Below, in pieces: positions 10,646-21,644 of a stretch of DNA of 64,000 nucleotides (its first letter is position 1; the number at the start of each line of letters is the position of its first letter). This stretch comes from Closterium sp. Naga37s-1 (taxonomy: Eukaryota > Streptophyta > Zygnematophyceae > Desmidiales > Closteriaceae): contig CANJKZ010000400.1 in NCBI GenBank assembly GCA_947471745.1, forward strand, positions 62,001-126,000. The letters run 5' to 3'. The position numbers were made by a program, and so were the translations under genes. The notes beneath the pieces were generated by a model. It was not told the DNA's origin. It ran no database searches and saw only the letters and a program-made list of their open reading frames with translations.

Positions 10646-12313
10646 TCACAGTATCTGTAGCCCAGTTTGATAATTAGGACTGTCATCGGTCCGACCTGCG
10701 AAATTGACAGGTTCACTCTGTTCTCCACTTGCCCCCCCAATTTCGTCAGGGTCGACGCGGATGCTGCTGTCAGTTACAACTGGCATGGGACGTCGTTGGT
10801 CGTCCACGAGGTAAGTATGATGGATATCACGAACGTCCTCCGGATGAGCATCGACGAGAGGAATGAATTCCGGAAATCCGGAAGAAGTGGTTGGGATAGG
10901 TGGGTCGGGAGCAGCTTCACGTGCACCGTCAGGGTCAGGTTCTTCGCTGGCAGCGAGTTCGGCGTCGGTGCTAGCGAATGAGTGAACACCGTGGAAAAGA
11001 GTGGCAGGGTCACGCTGCGTGGCGCGATGTTGTTCAAAGACTGGAAGTGTCAGATTTTCGTAGAAAATACAGTCACGGGCAGGAACCAGGAGGCGACTGC
11101 GATAATCCATGATATGCCAGGCAGAAAACTGTTTCTCGAGGCCGAGATGAAGGCCCCACTTAGCACGTTGATCAAATTTTCCGAGCGGAGCTGTAGGAGG
11201 ACGGTATTGCACGACACACCCGAAAACTCGAAGAAGTTTTGTAGTACCCAACTTGCCCGTCCACAGCAAGTGGGGTGATGCGTTGTTGGGCAGAGCCGAG
11301 GAAGATAGAAGGTTATGCAACAGTGTTGCATGATCCATCGCGAAGGGCCAGTAGAGCGGGCCGAGCTGGGATTGGGCGAGCAGAGCTCACATCTTTTCTT
11401 GGAGAGTCCGATTGAGGCATTCTGCTACGCCGCTCTGTTGGTGAGCGTGAGGAAGCGAGAAGAGGCGCCGTATGCCTCTCTCTTGCAGATATGTCGTAAA
11501 CTCGAGACTCCGATACTCCTCGACTCCGTCACACTGGAAGGACTTCAGTTTGGTGTCGGATTCTCGTTCTGCGAGAGGTAGCCATGTTCGAAACGCTGTG
11601 AAGACAAGAAAACGGTTAGTCATGTTACCAGTCCAGACGTATTGAGTAGAGGCTTCAGTAAACGTGATGACATATTTCTCGCCGTTGAAACCTTCCGCAG
11701 GTAAGTTGAGAATATCGCTGTAGACTTTTTCCATCAAGCGATAATCTTCAGCTCCAGGAAAATGAGACGGGTACGGCTCGTGCGGTAGATTCGCTGCTGG
11801 GCAGATTAAGCAGGGTGACGGACGATTGACCGGTTTCATTTCGAGGCCGCCAGGTAATAGAAGCGAATTTTTGTCGGGAACAGCGGCTTTGATTGTATTG
11901 TTGAGCGTAGACTGCGACGGATGACCAAGACGCTTATGCCATGTTTCTGCAGTTGCTTTGTGTCCCTGTGCGCGCAGATAATAATCGGTGTGAGCGAAGA
12001 AAGATAACAGCAGCCGATGACCGTTAGCGCGGACATGATCTGAGACGGGCGGGATGAACCTGGTAAGATTAGGTGGTGGAATTTTTACTTCAACGTCGAC
12101 GTATTCTCCAGGTGCAAGAACTAACTCCCTGCTTTCTTGATCTGATGCTGCAGGTCTAGGCTCAACACCGACAAGGCGTCCGGAGTCGAGGACTTCCATG
12201 TCAGCGACACGCTGCTCAGCTTCAGTGAGAAGACGACGATCGCGATCAGCGGGTGTTTCTCCCCAAGTAGTCTCGTCGGGTTCTTGTGCCCCCTGGACGC
12301 CTTCACCCGTGGG
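10646..12313 (-). pseudogene. Copia B integrase
   Basis: The zinc-binding region shows WHKRLGHPS followed by CLICPAAN. The core shows VYSDILNL, FQCDGVEEYRS and HQQSGVAECLNRTL, matching the D,D,E pattern. A TGA at 11387-11389 (probably from CGA) interrupts it. The C-terminal part continues with the copia-typical VFGCVVQYRP region. The upstream end of the frame was cut by the insertion at 12319 and resumes at 13816-14061 on the other side. Confidence 0.82.
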
Positions 12314-12318
12314 CATGT

Positions 12319-13810
12319 TGTCAGAATGTTATATTTGTCTAGCCTGCAGTGGGGTACTCAATAGTGAGTACAGCCCAATCTAGGGTTTCCTATATGTACT
12401 CAACTGCCTGCTAGTGCAAACCCCTCTTTCTCGTTTCTAACTTTCAACTGTTATTTCAACATGGAATCAGAGCAGGTCGACCCCCTCGGGTCGATCCTGT
12501 GTATGGGCCCACCCAATACTTCCGCTGCTGCTACTCTGTCTATTGCACGCCTCGGGCGCGCGCTGCCTGCTTGCCTGCCGCGCGCCCATGGCGCGCGGCC
12601 ATTTTTCTCCCCGCCGCGCCTCGAGCGCGCGGCGGTTTTCTGACCATCGCGCCGCCCTGGGGGCCGCGCGACGCCCTACTCTGCCCGTCGTGCGCCCCGT
12701 GGCTCGCGGCGGTGCCCTGCCCGTCGCGCACCCCGGGGCGCACGGCGGTTTCGTCGCCCGGGGGGCTCGTGCGCGGCCCCCCTCGTCGCCCGTCGCGGCG
12801 CCAACGGGGGCCCGCGCGGGCGGCCCCCCCCCCCCGGGGCGCCGCGACGGGCGACGGGAGGGGCGACAGCAGGGGGCCGCGCGTCGGCCCCTCCCGTCTT
12901 CGTCGCGGCTCTGCCCGGCCGTACCGTCCTACCCTGGCCCTGCCCGGCCTTGCCCTGCCCGTCCCTGCCCCTGTCTTCGTCATGGCCCTGCCCAGCTGCC
13001 GCCCCTGCTGCGGCCCTACCCTGTGTTGGGGTTTGGGGGTGGCGGGTATGGGGGTGACGGATGTGTGCGGTCTCCCCTGCTCCTCCTCCTCCTCCGTCTC
13101 CCACTGCTGCAGCTGCCGCTGAGGGGGGTGGGTGTGTGGGAGACGATGGAGTGGCAATAGGGGGGTGTGTCGTGTGGGAGTGAAACTAGGGGTGTAGCGG
13201 GGGGTGTGTGAAAAGGGGGGTGCGACAGTGGGGGAGGTTGAAGGGAAGTAGCCGTCATGTTGCCAGCAGTGCCAGTAGTCCGGAGGTGCGCTTCCGGTAG
13301 CCCAGTGATGCCGCTCCGCCAGTCGCCCGTGGGTCCGTTGCTCCTGCCGCTCATCTTAGCCGCGGAGCCAGTTACTCCTGTAGTCCGGAGGTGCGCCTCC
13401 GGTAGCCACAGTGCGCGCCGCTCCTGTTGCCCGTGTGTCTGCAGCTTCAGCCGTTGCCTCCTCTCTCCTTTCCTATCAGTCCAGCTCCTCCTCCTCACTT
13501 GCCCTCTGTGATATCCTCTAGCTTTGCTTGCATTTGTGAACTATAAACTACTACTTCTTGTACTTGTGCTCAGAATGTGTGGTGACTTTGTGATCCACCC
13601 TGAGCTTGTTTTGCTTTGCTTGTTGTGCTGATTACACCCCACCTTGGCTATGGGGGTATGTCAGAATGTTATATTTGTCTAGCCTGCAGTGGGGTACTCA
13701 ATAGTGAGTACATCCCAATCTAGGGTTTCCTATATGTACTCAACTGCCTGCTAGTGCAAACCCCTCTTTCTCGTTTCTAACTTTCAATTGTTACAATTGT
13801 TATTTCAACA
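12319..13810 (+). mobile_element. Non-autonomous LTR retrotransposon, 1.5 kb
   Basis: 5' LTR 12319-12461 (TGTCAGAA to TTTCAACA), primer site TGGAATCAGAGC at 12462, polypurine-like GGCTATGGGGGTA before the 3' LTR 13657-13810. The target duplication CATGT is at 12314-12318 and 13811-13815. The 3' LTR has an 11-bp internal duplication. The 1.2-kb interior has no gag or pol. It is GC-rich, and the open frames through 12540-13160 on both strands have no family resemblance. Its 3' untranslated part shares a conserved block with the autonomous L elements, which could mobilise it in trans. Confidence 0.9.
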
Positions 13811-13815
13811 CATGT

Positions 13816-14061
13816 TTGTCGGATCTCCCCAACCGCCAACGTGAGCAAGGTAGTCCCGGGAGGTCTGTACGTCATTCAGGCCTTGGTTGTCAAAGGTCAG
13901 CATGACAGCGGCAGGCGTGGTTGATGACGTGGGTACGACACCCTCACGTGGAACGGTATTGTCAGTGTAATCAATGTCATCGCGATGCTCCCATGGACCG
14001 AGAGAGAGAATATTTTCGGAGTCGGCAGTGGTGCGCTCAGGTACAAAGTTGAAGACGAAGA
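13816..14061 (-). pseudogene. Copia B linker between protease and integrase
   Basis: Minus-strand coding piece trapped between two insertions. It reads in the same frame into the segment that starts at 12313 once the 1.5-kb element and one CATGT copy are removed (GGWGDPTN then MPTGEG). It has no recognisable catalytic motif and is the spacer upstream of the integrase zinc-binding region. Confidence 0.7.
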
Positions 14062-14289
14062 TGTCAAACTCATATACTGTAGTCTGTTTAGGCTGTAGTA
14101 GGGTAGTTCTTATAGGGTACAACACTTTTAGGTTTGCTACTTGTACCCTCCTGCTTTCTAGTTCAATCATTCATTCGCTCACATTCTAACATGGTATTAT
14201 GAGCAGGTTCCCTAGTGGGAACGTTTTTTTAAGGGCCCACCACATTTTTTTTTCCTGCCCTGCCCGAAGCGCGCATCACGCCTTGCCCG

Positions 14290-14935
14290 ACGCGCGCCTT
14301 GCGCCCTGCCCTAGTCACGGCCCCTGCTGGACGCGACCCCTACTGCCTGTCGCGGTCCCTACTGCCGTCGCGACCCCACCTGCCGTCGCGGCCCCTACTG
14401 CCGACGCGGCCCCTACTGCTGTCGCGGCCCTCGCCCGTCGCAGCCCCTGCCTCGCGGCCCTACTGTCGCCACCTGTCGCAGCCCCTACTGCCGCTGCGAC
14501 ACCTGCTGCCGTCGCGGCCCTAGCTGCTGTCGCGGCCCCAAGCCGTCGCGGCCCCTGCTGTCGCGGCCCCAAGCCGTTGCGGCCCCTGCTGTCGCCGCCC
14601 CTGCTATCGCGGCCCCTGCTACCGCGGCCCCTACTGTCGCGGCCACCTGCTATCGCGGCCCCTGCTGTCACGGCCTGCTACTGTCGCCGCCCCTGCTGTT
14701 GCGGCCCCTTGCAGTCGCGGCCACCTGCTTTCGCGGCCCCTGCTGTGGCCGCCCCTACTGGCGCGGCCCCTGCTGACGCGGCCCCTGCTGTCGCGGCCCC
14801 TGCTGTCGCGGCCCCTGCAGTCGCCGCCCCTACTGGCGCGGCCCCTTCTGTCGCGGCCCCTGCGGACGCGGCCCCTGCTGTCGCGCCCCCAGCTGTCGCG
14901 GCCCCTGCTGTCACGGGCCGGCCCTCCACCCGCCC
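14290..14935 (+). repeat. GC-rich leader repeat of L3 (15-bp unit)
   Basis: Tandem variants of GCCCCTGCTGTCGCG (15 bp) fill the leader between primer site and gag. Because the unit is a multiple of three, a long sense frame (14199-14942, mostly Ala-Pro-Ala-Val-Ala) stays open. I do not claim that it is translated. Confidence 0.85.
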
Positions 14936-15181
14936 CCGGTAAGCACCCGCGGCGCCCTGCTGCGCCACGCCGCCAGTTGCCGAGCCGCGCCGCCCAGCTG
15001 AGTCGCGCCGCCCAGCCGAGCCGCGCCGCCCAGCCAAGCCGTGCCGCCCAGCCAAGCCGCGCCGCCCGCCGAGCCGCGCCGCCCTACCAAGCCGCGCCGC
15101 CCTACTGTGCCGCGCCGCCCTACTGAGCCGCACTGCCCTGCCTGCCCTACTGCCTCTGCTGCTCCTGCTGCTACTGCTGCT

Positions 15182-17757
15182 ATGGTTAGCCCTACTGTTC
15201 TCACCTTTGATGCTGAGGGGCGTGCAGTTGACTCTGACGTGTGGGTTGACGACCTGCAGCTCTTTCTTCAGTGTGACTCTAGGGATGGGGTATCCCTTTT
15301 CGATCACACGTCCGGTGTCTCTACTGCTCCTGCTGCCACTGCTGACAGTACGGTTCGCTCGCAGTGGACCACTCGTGACGCTGTTGCTCGTCTTGCTGTT
15401 CGTAGTCACCTGTCGCCTGCTAAGCGCGCGCATTTTGGCCAGTACAAGACTGCTCAGTCTTTGTACGACGCTGTAGTTGCACGCTACTCCTCCCCTGCCA
15501 CTGCCGCCCTCAGCCGCCTCATGCTGCCGTACCTTTTCCCTGACCTTGCCGCCTTTGCCACAGTCGCTGACCTCACTGCTCACCTCCGCACTAGTGACGC
15601 CCGCTACCGCGCTGCCCTTCCCACTGAGTTCTGTGCCAAGAACCCCCCCCCCATGCACATCACCCTTTACTACCTAGTCACCCGCCTCCCTGACTCCCTT
15701 GCTTCAGTCAGGGACCACTTTCTCTCCCTTTGCCCCACCGAGCTCACTATCGACCTGCTAGAGGAGCGCCTATCTGCAGCTGAGAAGAGTGTCTTAGCTG
15801 TAGGTGCTTCTCGCGGCGACCGTCGCACCCCTTTCTTTGAGGGGTGTTCCCCTGTCCCCCTTCTCCCCTCTGTTGCTTCTGCTGCTGCTGTCGACCTTGT
15901 TGGCACTGAGGAGGTCGGAGCTGCGTCTGCCCCTAGTGGGAGGCGCCGCAACAGCAAGGGCAAGGGGAGCAAGGGTGGTGGAGGGGACGGCGGGGGCGGC
16001 GGCGGAGGCGGTGGAGGAGGCGGAGGGGGTGGCGGTGGAGGTAGGGGTGGTGCCGAGAGTGGGGGCTTCAGTGGCGGCGGCGGAGGTGGTGGAGGCAGCG
16101 GCGGAGGTGGTGGAGGCAGCGGCAGCGGTGGTGGAGGCGGCGGCAGCGGTGGTGGTGGTGGCGGCGGCGGTGGTGCTGGTCGAGGTGCAGCTGCGCAGCG
16201 TGGAGGCTTTGGTGGTAGCCAGCGCCAGCAGTGTCAGAATATCATGTGTCTCTAGTCTGCAGTGGGGTACTCCATAGTGAGTACAACCCTGTTAGGGTTT
16301 CCTATATGTACTCAATTGCTTTCTAGTGCATCCATTCCATTCTCGATTCTCACAAGCAGCATCCGCGTTCCCGTGAGACCCCGTCGGCCCAGCAGCTTCG
16401 TGAGTGGTACGCTGGGCGTGGGAGGTCTCGGGGTGCTGGTCCCTGCACTTACGTTCTTTGCACCGGCAGTCGTCGTGGGGAGACGTGTGGGCTGCCACAC
16501 ACTGCGCAGCACTGCTTCGGTCGCCTGACTGACGCCTGGCGCGCCCAGTTTCCTGACACTGTTGAGCTCCCTCGCTGGCATGATCTGCTTAGGCAGAATG
16601 TGGCTATCTTTGATCTTGATTTCGATGCTATCCTTGCTTCCATGTATGCTTTGACTGATAGTGCTGAGGGTGACTGTTACCTGAGTGTCCCGCCCGACCC
16701 GGGCATTGAGGCTGCTGCTCTAGGTGCTAGTGCGTCTGCTGCTCCAGGTACTGGTGAGTCTGTTGCTCCAGGTGCTGGTGAGTCTGCTCTCTCTGGTACT
16801 GCACCTACTGAGGCCCTGCACACTTTCAGACTTGACTCTGGTGCTTCGCGCTCTCTCTTTAGAGACAGCACCACACTCACGCTGCTCCGTCGGCCTGTCG
16901 CAGTCTCCCTGGCTGACCCCTCTGGGGGCCCAGTCCTTGCGCACTCTTCCACGGTTCTACCGTGTCCTGCGGCCCCGTCGGGCGTGCTGTCGGGAATCCA
17001 CCTTCCCTCGTTCTCTACGAACCTGGTGAGTGGAGCTGACCTCCAGGACGTGTGGGTTGACCAGTTCACCCCTGAAGGTCAGCGTGTGACCCACTGCACT
17101 TGCTCTTGGACGGGCCGCCACCTGGCCACGTTCACCCGTCGGCCTGGGTCGATTCTCTACACACTGACTACTGCGCCTCCTCCGGTCTCTGCGTCTGGTC
17201 AGGTAGCTGCGTCTAGTCAGGTGTTTGCTGCCGCGTCCAGGTCTAGTCCTGCGTCTGCCCCCTGCTCGTGTCGTCCTCTATCGCACGAGACTCTCCTTTG
17301 GCACCACCGTCTTGGTCACCCCTCCCTGCCTCGTCTTCGAGGTATGGCCTCCCGTGCCCTTGTCTCGGGTCTACCCCGGTCTCTCCCTCCCCTTCCTCTG
17401 GGGCCTGCCCCTACCTGTGTTCCTTGTGTCGAGAGCCGGCAGCGCGCCGCTCCTCACTCCTCCACGTTCCCCCCGACAGAGGCTCCTCTGCAGACTCTTC
17501 ACATGGTTGTGTGGGGCCCAGCCCGCGTCCGTGGACAGGGTCACGAGCGTTACTTCCTGCTGGTCGTTGACGACTACTCGCGTTACACCACAGTCTTCCC
17601 CTTGCGCAGCAAGGGTGAGGTCACTGAGGTGTTGATCGACTGGATCCGAGTTGCCCGTCGCCAGCTCAGCGAGCGTTTCGGCTCGGACCTTCCTGTTCTG
17701 CGTCTGCACTCAGACAGAGGTGGTGAGTTTTCCTCCGACATTCTGAGGGCCTTCTGA
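15182..17757 (+). pseudogene. L3 Gag, protease and integrase
   Basis: ATG at 15182 gives a copia Gag (VLTFDAEGRAVD, then RTSDARYRAALP and VTRLPDSLASVRDHF). A glycine tract follows at about 15967-16190. The frame continues exactly after removal of the solo LTR plus one AGCAG. Next come LREWYAGR, an expanded zinc knuckle C-X13-C-X3-H-X4-C, then protease LDSGASRSLF. The integrase zinc region has WHHRLGHPS and CVPCVE. The core has LHMVVWGP, where the first catalytic Asp is replaced by Val (L4 has LHMDVWGP), then HSDRGGEF. TGA 17755-17757 follows, where L6 and L7 have TGT (Cys). Confidence 0.87.
16232..16354 (+). repeat. Solo LTR inserted in L3 gag
   Basis: A 123-bp LTR (TGTCAGAATATC to GATTCTCACA), related to the LTR of the element at 12319. 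It is flanked by AGCAG at 16227-16231 and 16355-16359. Deleting the LTR and one AGCAG restores the gag frame exactly. LTR-LTR recombination presumably removed the rest. Confidence 0.92.
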
Positions 17758-20700
17758 CGTGCGGAGGGCATCCGCCAGACGTGCGGAGGGCATCTGCCAG
17801 ACGTTCACGCTTCCGGCCTCCCCACAGCAAAATGGGATTGCTGAGCGCCGCATTGGACGTAGCTCGTACGTCCATGATCCATGCGGCTGCTCCCCATTTT
17901 CTGTGGCCGTTCGCGGTTCAGTACGCTGCGCATCAGATCAACCTTCAGCATCGTGTCTCCTTGCCGGAGACCACACCTACTCTGCGGTGGACGGGGAAGG
18001 TTGGCGATGCGTCCGCGTTCCGTGTCTGGGGATCTCGAGCTTTTGTCCGCGATACTTCAGCGGACAAGCTGTCCTCCCGTGCCGTTCCCTGCGTCTTCCT
18101 TGGCTTCCCCCCTGACGCACCCGGGTGGCAGTTCTACCACCCCACCTTGCGTCGTGTTCTGTCCTCTCGGGACGTCACGTTTGACGAGTCGGTGTCTTAC
18201 TACCGTCTCTTTCCCTACCGAACTACCTCTCTCCCCCCCCCGCCGCTCTTCCTAGCACTAGGTACTCCTCCGGTAGACCCCCTCCCCCCTCAGGGTCCTG
18301 CCCCCTCAGGTGTGTCTCAGGTAGACCCTGCCGAGCCGGTCGAGGTAGCTGTCGACTCAGGTGCTGCTAGGGGTGCTGAGCCTGCGGGTGCGGGGCCTGG
18401 GGGTGCTGAGCCTTGGGGTGCTGAGCCTGAGCGTGTGGAGCCTGGGGGTGCTGAGCCTGAGCGTGTGGAGTCTGGGAGTGCTGCGCCTGAGCGTGTGGAG
18501 CCTGGGGGTGCTGAGCCTGGGGGTACTGCGTCTGGGGGTGCTGAGCCTGCGCGTGCTGAGTCTGGAGGTTCTCCGGGTGTCCCGTTGTGGCGGGAGCCCC
18601 TCTCTCCGCAGCGGCTTCGTGAGTGGTACGCTCGGCGCTGTCGCCGTGCTGCTGGAGCTGCTGGAGGTGCGGCTGGTGCTGGAGCTACTGGAGGTGCTGC
18701 TGGTGCTGCTGGAGGTGCTGCTGGTGCTGGAGCTGCTGGAGGTGCTGCTGGTGCTGGAGCTGCTGGAGGTGCTGCTGGTGCTGGAGCTGCTGGAGGTGCT
18801 ACTGGTGCTGGTGCTGCTGGAGGTGCCGCTGGTATTGGCGGTGCTTGTACTGGAGGTACTGGAGCTGCTGGGGCTGGTGGTGCTGCAGGCGTTGGCGCTG
18901 CAGGTACTGGAGCTGGTGGTGCTACGGGAGTTGTAGCTGGCGACCCAGGGGCTGCGGGTACTGGTGCTGTCTCTGCTGTTTCTAGAGGCGCTGCGAGGCC
19001 GCGACCGTACTACGTTCCGCTCCTTCAGCAGGTTCTTGGTCTCCCGCCTTCTCCTGGTCCTACTCCTCCTTTACTGAGTCCACCGCCTGTCCATTCACAG
19101 TCGCAGTTACAGCCGACCTCTCCACTGCCTGGTCCTTCTCCTTACTCTGGACCGACTAGAGGTCTTACGGAGCGTCGTGAGCCTGAGTCGCGTCCTGTGT
19201 CGCCTGAGTCTTGTCCTGAGTCACTTGAGTCTCGTTCTGCGTTGCCTGTCCGCACTTTTCGCACTGGTCGTCGTGTTTCGCGTCCGCGTCCTCCTCCTGT
19301 CCCTGGCACTCACTCTATGACTTTGCGTCCTTCCACTGCTCCACAGCGTGTCCCTCTGCCGTCTCCTCTTGCGCCCTCTCTTCCTGACGGTCCGGACCCA
19401 GAGTCTGACTCCCTTCGTGCTGCTAGTCCTACTGTCACGCGCTTTCTGGCCACTGCTGTCACTGACCCTCTGTTTGAGTCCACTGCCGCGTCTGCTCTAG
19501 TTACTGAGCTTGTTGACTTTGCTGCCGCCTGTCGTCTAGACTACCTTGCTCGTCTTGTTGCTGAGTCTGAGTCTGTGTCTGTCTGTCCTCCGTCCGTCGG
19601 GGGTGAGTGTGCTCTTGGCACGGACGTTCTTGAGGACAGACAGGAGGAGTTTGAGTGCTTTGCTGCTGCTGTACCTCCTCTCGTGTCCTTGTTGCTTGCC
19701 CCTGAGGGAGACCCGGATGCACCAGACATCCCGACCCCGCGCTCTTACGCAGAGGCGATAGAGGGTCCCTACTCCTCTCAGTGGCAGGCAGCCATGGACG
19801 CCGAGATGGCTTCCTGGAAGTCCACAGGTACCTACGTCGACGAGGTTCCCCCGCCTAAGGCGAACATCGTCAGTGGCATGTGGATCTTCAGGGTGAAGCG
19901 GCCGCCGGGTTCTCCGCCTGTCTTCAAGGCGCGTTACGTTGCACGTGGCTTCAGTCAGCGACAGGGAGTTGACTTCTTCCAGACCTTCTCCCCTACCCCG
20001 AAGATGACCACTCTTCGGGTACTACTGCACGTCGCCGCTCACCGTGACTACGAGCTCCACTCGCTTGACTTCAGCACAACCTTCCTACAGGGCAGTCTGC
20101 ACGAGGAGATCTGGCTGCGCCGCCCACCTGGCTTCACTGGGTCGTTTCCTGCTGGTACCCAGTGGAGCCTCCGGCGGCCAGTCTACGGTCTCCGCCAGGC
20201 ACCCCGTGAGTGGCACGACACACTGAGGACGACTCTTGCTGCTCTTGGTTTTGCTCCTTCAACTACTGACCCATCGCTGTTCTTACGCACGGACACCACT
20301 CTGCCGCCGTTCTACGTTCTCGTGTACATAGACGACTTGGTCTTTGCTACTGCTGACACTGAGGCACTCGCCCACGTGAAGTCCGAGCTGCAGAAGAGAC
20401 ACACGTGCACAGACCTGGGTGAGCTGACAAGCTATCTTGGATTGCGGATCACTCGGGACAGAGCACAGCGCACCATTACCTTGACTCAGTCACACATGGT
20501 GCAGCAGGTCCTTCAGCGCTTCGGCTTCACGTACTCCTCGCCACAGTCCACTCCTCTGCCTACTGGTCACTCGCTCTCAGCTCCACCTTCGGACGAGTCC
20601 GTAGAGCTGAGTGGCCCGTATCCGGAGCTTGTGGGCTGCCTCATGTACCTGATGACTTGCACACGACCTGACCTCGCATACCCTCTCAGCCTTCTGGCTC

Positions 20701-21308
20701 GCTACGTGGCTCCTGGTAGGCACCGAAAGGTGCAGTGGGATGCTGCGAAGAGGGTTTTGCGCTACTTGTGCAGTACGTCGGGCATGGGGCTCGTGCTTGG
20801 AGGACGGGCTCGAGTTGTCCTCACTGGTCACGCAGACGCTTCCTGGGTTGACGACTTGGCTACGCAGCGGTCGTCACAGGGTTACACCTTCAGCCTTGGC
20901 TCCGGTTCTGTCTCTTGACGGTCTACCCGCTCGTCTTCGGTTCTCAGTTCCAGTTGTGAGGCTGAGATCTATTGTGGGGCCATGGCTGCACAGGAGTTAC
21001 GCTGGCTCACCTACCTGCTGACCGACTTGGGAGAGGCGCCTTGTTCTCCTCCAGTTCTGTACGTCAACAACAAGGCCATGCTTGCCTTGTGTCAGGAGCA
21101 CAGACTGGAGCACAGAACGAAGCACATCGCTCTGCGCTACTTCCTTGCTCGAGAGTTGCAGCAGCGTGGCCAGCTTCGTCTCGCTTACGTGGCCTCACAG
21201 GCCAACACTGCTGATGTTTTCACCAAGGCACTTCAGCCTTGTGATCATCAGCGTTTCTGTACTGTTCTAGGCCTTGTACCTACTGTGCCTCACTTGCTTA
21301 CTTCTTGA
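17758..21308 (+). pseudogene. L3 integrase C-terminus, RT and RNase H
   Basis: A 22-bp tandem duplication begins at 17758. About 11 bp present in L4 are missing near 17848, so the frame changes by +2. The reading frame then runs to TGA 20916-20918 (TGG in L4 and L6). It contains the integrase C-terminus (FLGFPPDAPGW), the decapeptide repeats GGAEPERVEP, LREWYARR, an Ala/Gly repeat (about 18630-18960), then RT with VYIDDLVFATAD and YGLRQAPREWHD. RNase H has ADASWVDD and SSCEAEIY. The usual YVDNKA is YVNNKA, losing a catalytic Asp. The polyprotein ends at 21308. Confidence 0.85.
18355..18970 (+). repeat. Coding minisatellites in L3 linker
   Basis: Two low-complexity blocks lie between integrase and RT. 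Repeats of GGGGGTGCTGAGCCT type (18370-18570) encode GGAEP/ERVEP. GCTGGTGCTGCTGGAGGT repeats (18640-18960) encode Ala/Gly. Leu-rich and Cys/Trp-rich frames over the same bases are shadows. L4 (35700-36290), L6 (44720-45230) and L7 (61120-61740) carry equivalent blocks of different length. Confidence 0.85.
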
Positions 21309-21644
21309 CTCTGCTTGTACTGTACTCTATATACATGTACCTGCATGCTTACACTTGCTAGGTTGTGTTTACTGTATTGTTTGTTGTCCTTTATATAACT
21401 CTGCATGTGAACTGGCCTTGTGGCCATTTGCTTGTGCTCAGACTGCGTGGTGACTTTGTGATCCACCCTGAGCTTGCTTTTCTTTTCTTGACTGGTCTTG
21501 TTCTCCCCTACTTTGCCTATGGGGGTGTGTCAAACTCATATACTGTAGTCTGTTTAGGCTGTAGTGGGGTAGTTCTTATAGGGTACAACACTTTTAGGTT
21601 TGCTACTTGTTCAATCATTCATTCGCTCACATTCTAACAGAAGA

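Larger units (their letters stand above)
14062..21639 (+). mobile_element. Copia element L3 (7578 bp) with nested solo LTR
   Basis: 5' LTR 14062-14191 and 3' LTR 21528-21639 (TGTCAAAC to TTCTAACA). The target duplication GAAGA is at 14057-14061 and 21640-21644. The primer site is TGGTATTATGAGC at 14192. Order: GC-rich repeat leader, gag, protease, integrase, RT, RNase H. The 3' LTR lacks about 18 bp present in the 5' LTR. Lesions are a solo LTR in gag, TGA 17755, a 22-bp duplication, an 11-bp deletion, TGA 20916 and lost catalytic residues. Confidence 0.92.

Noticed and set aside
12540..13160. Roughly 205-residue frames on both strands
   Set aside because: They are Pro/Ala/Arg-rich frames in GC-rich sequence of a non-autonomous element, open on both strands, with no motif.
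14199..14942. Ala/Pro repeat protein as a separate gene
   Set aside because: It lies in the L3 leader, is explained by a 15-bp repeat, and the equivalent region of other L elements has an unrelated sequence. Kept only as part of the leader finding.
18361..18985. Leu-rich and Cys/Trp-rich open frames, like repeat proteins
   Set aside because: They are alternative frames of the Ala/Gly and GGAEP coding repeats in L3 pol. Equivalent frames at 35592-35951 and 61386-62126 are the same artefact.
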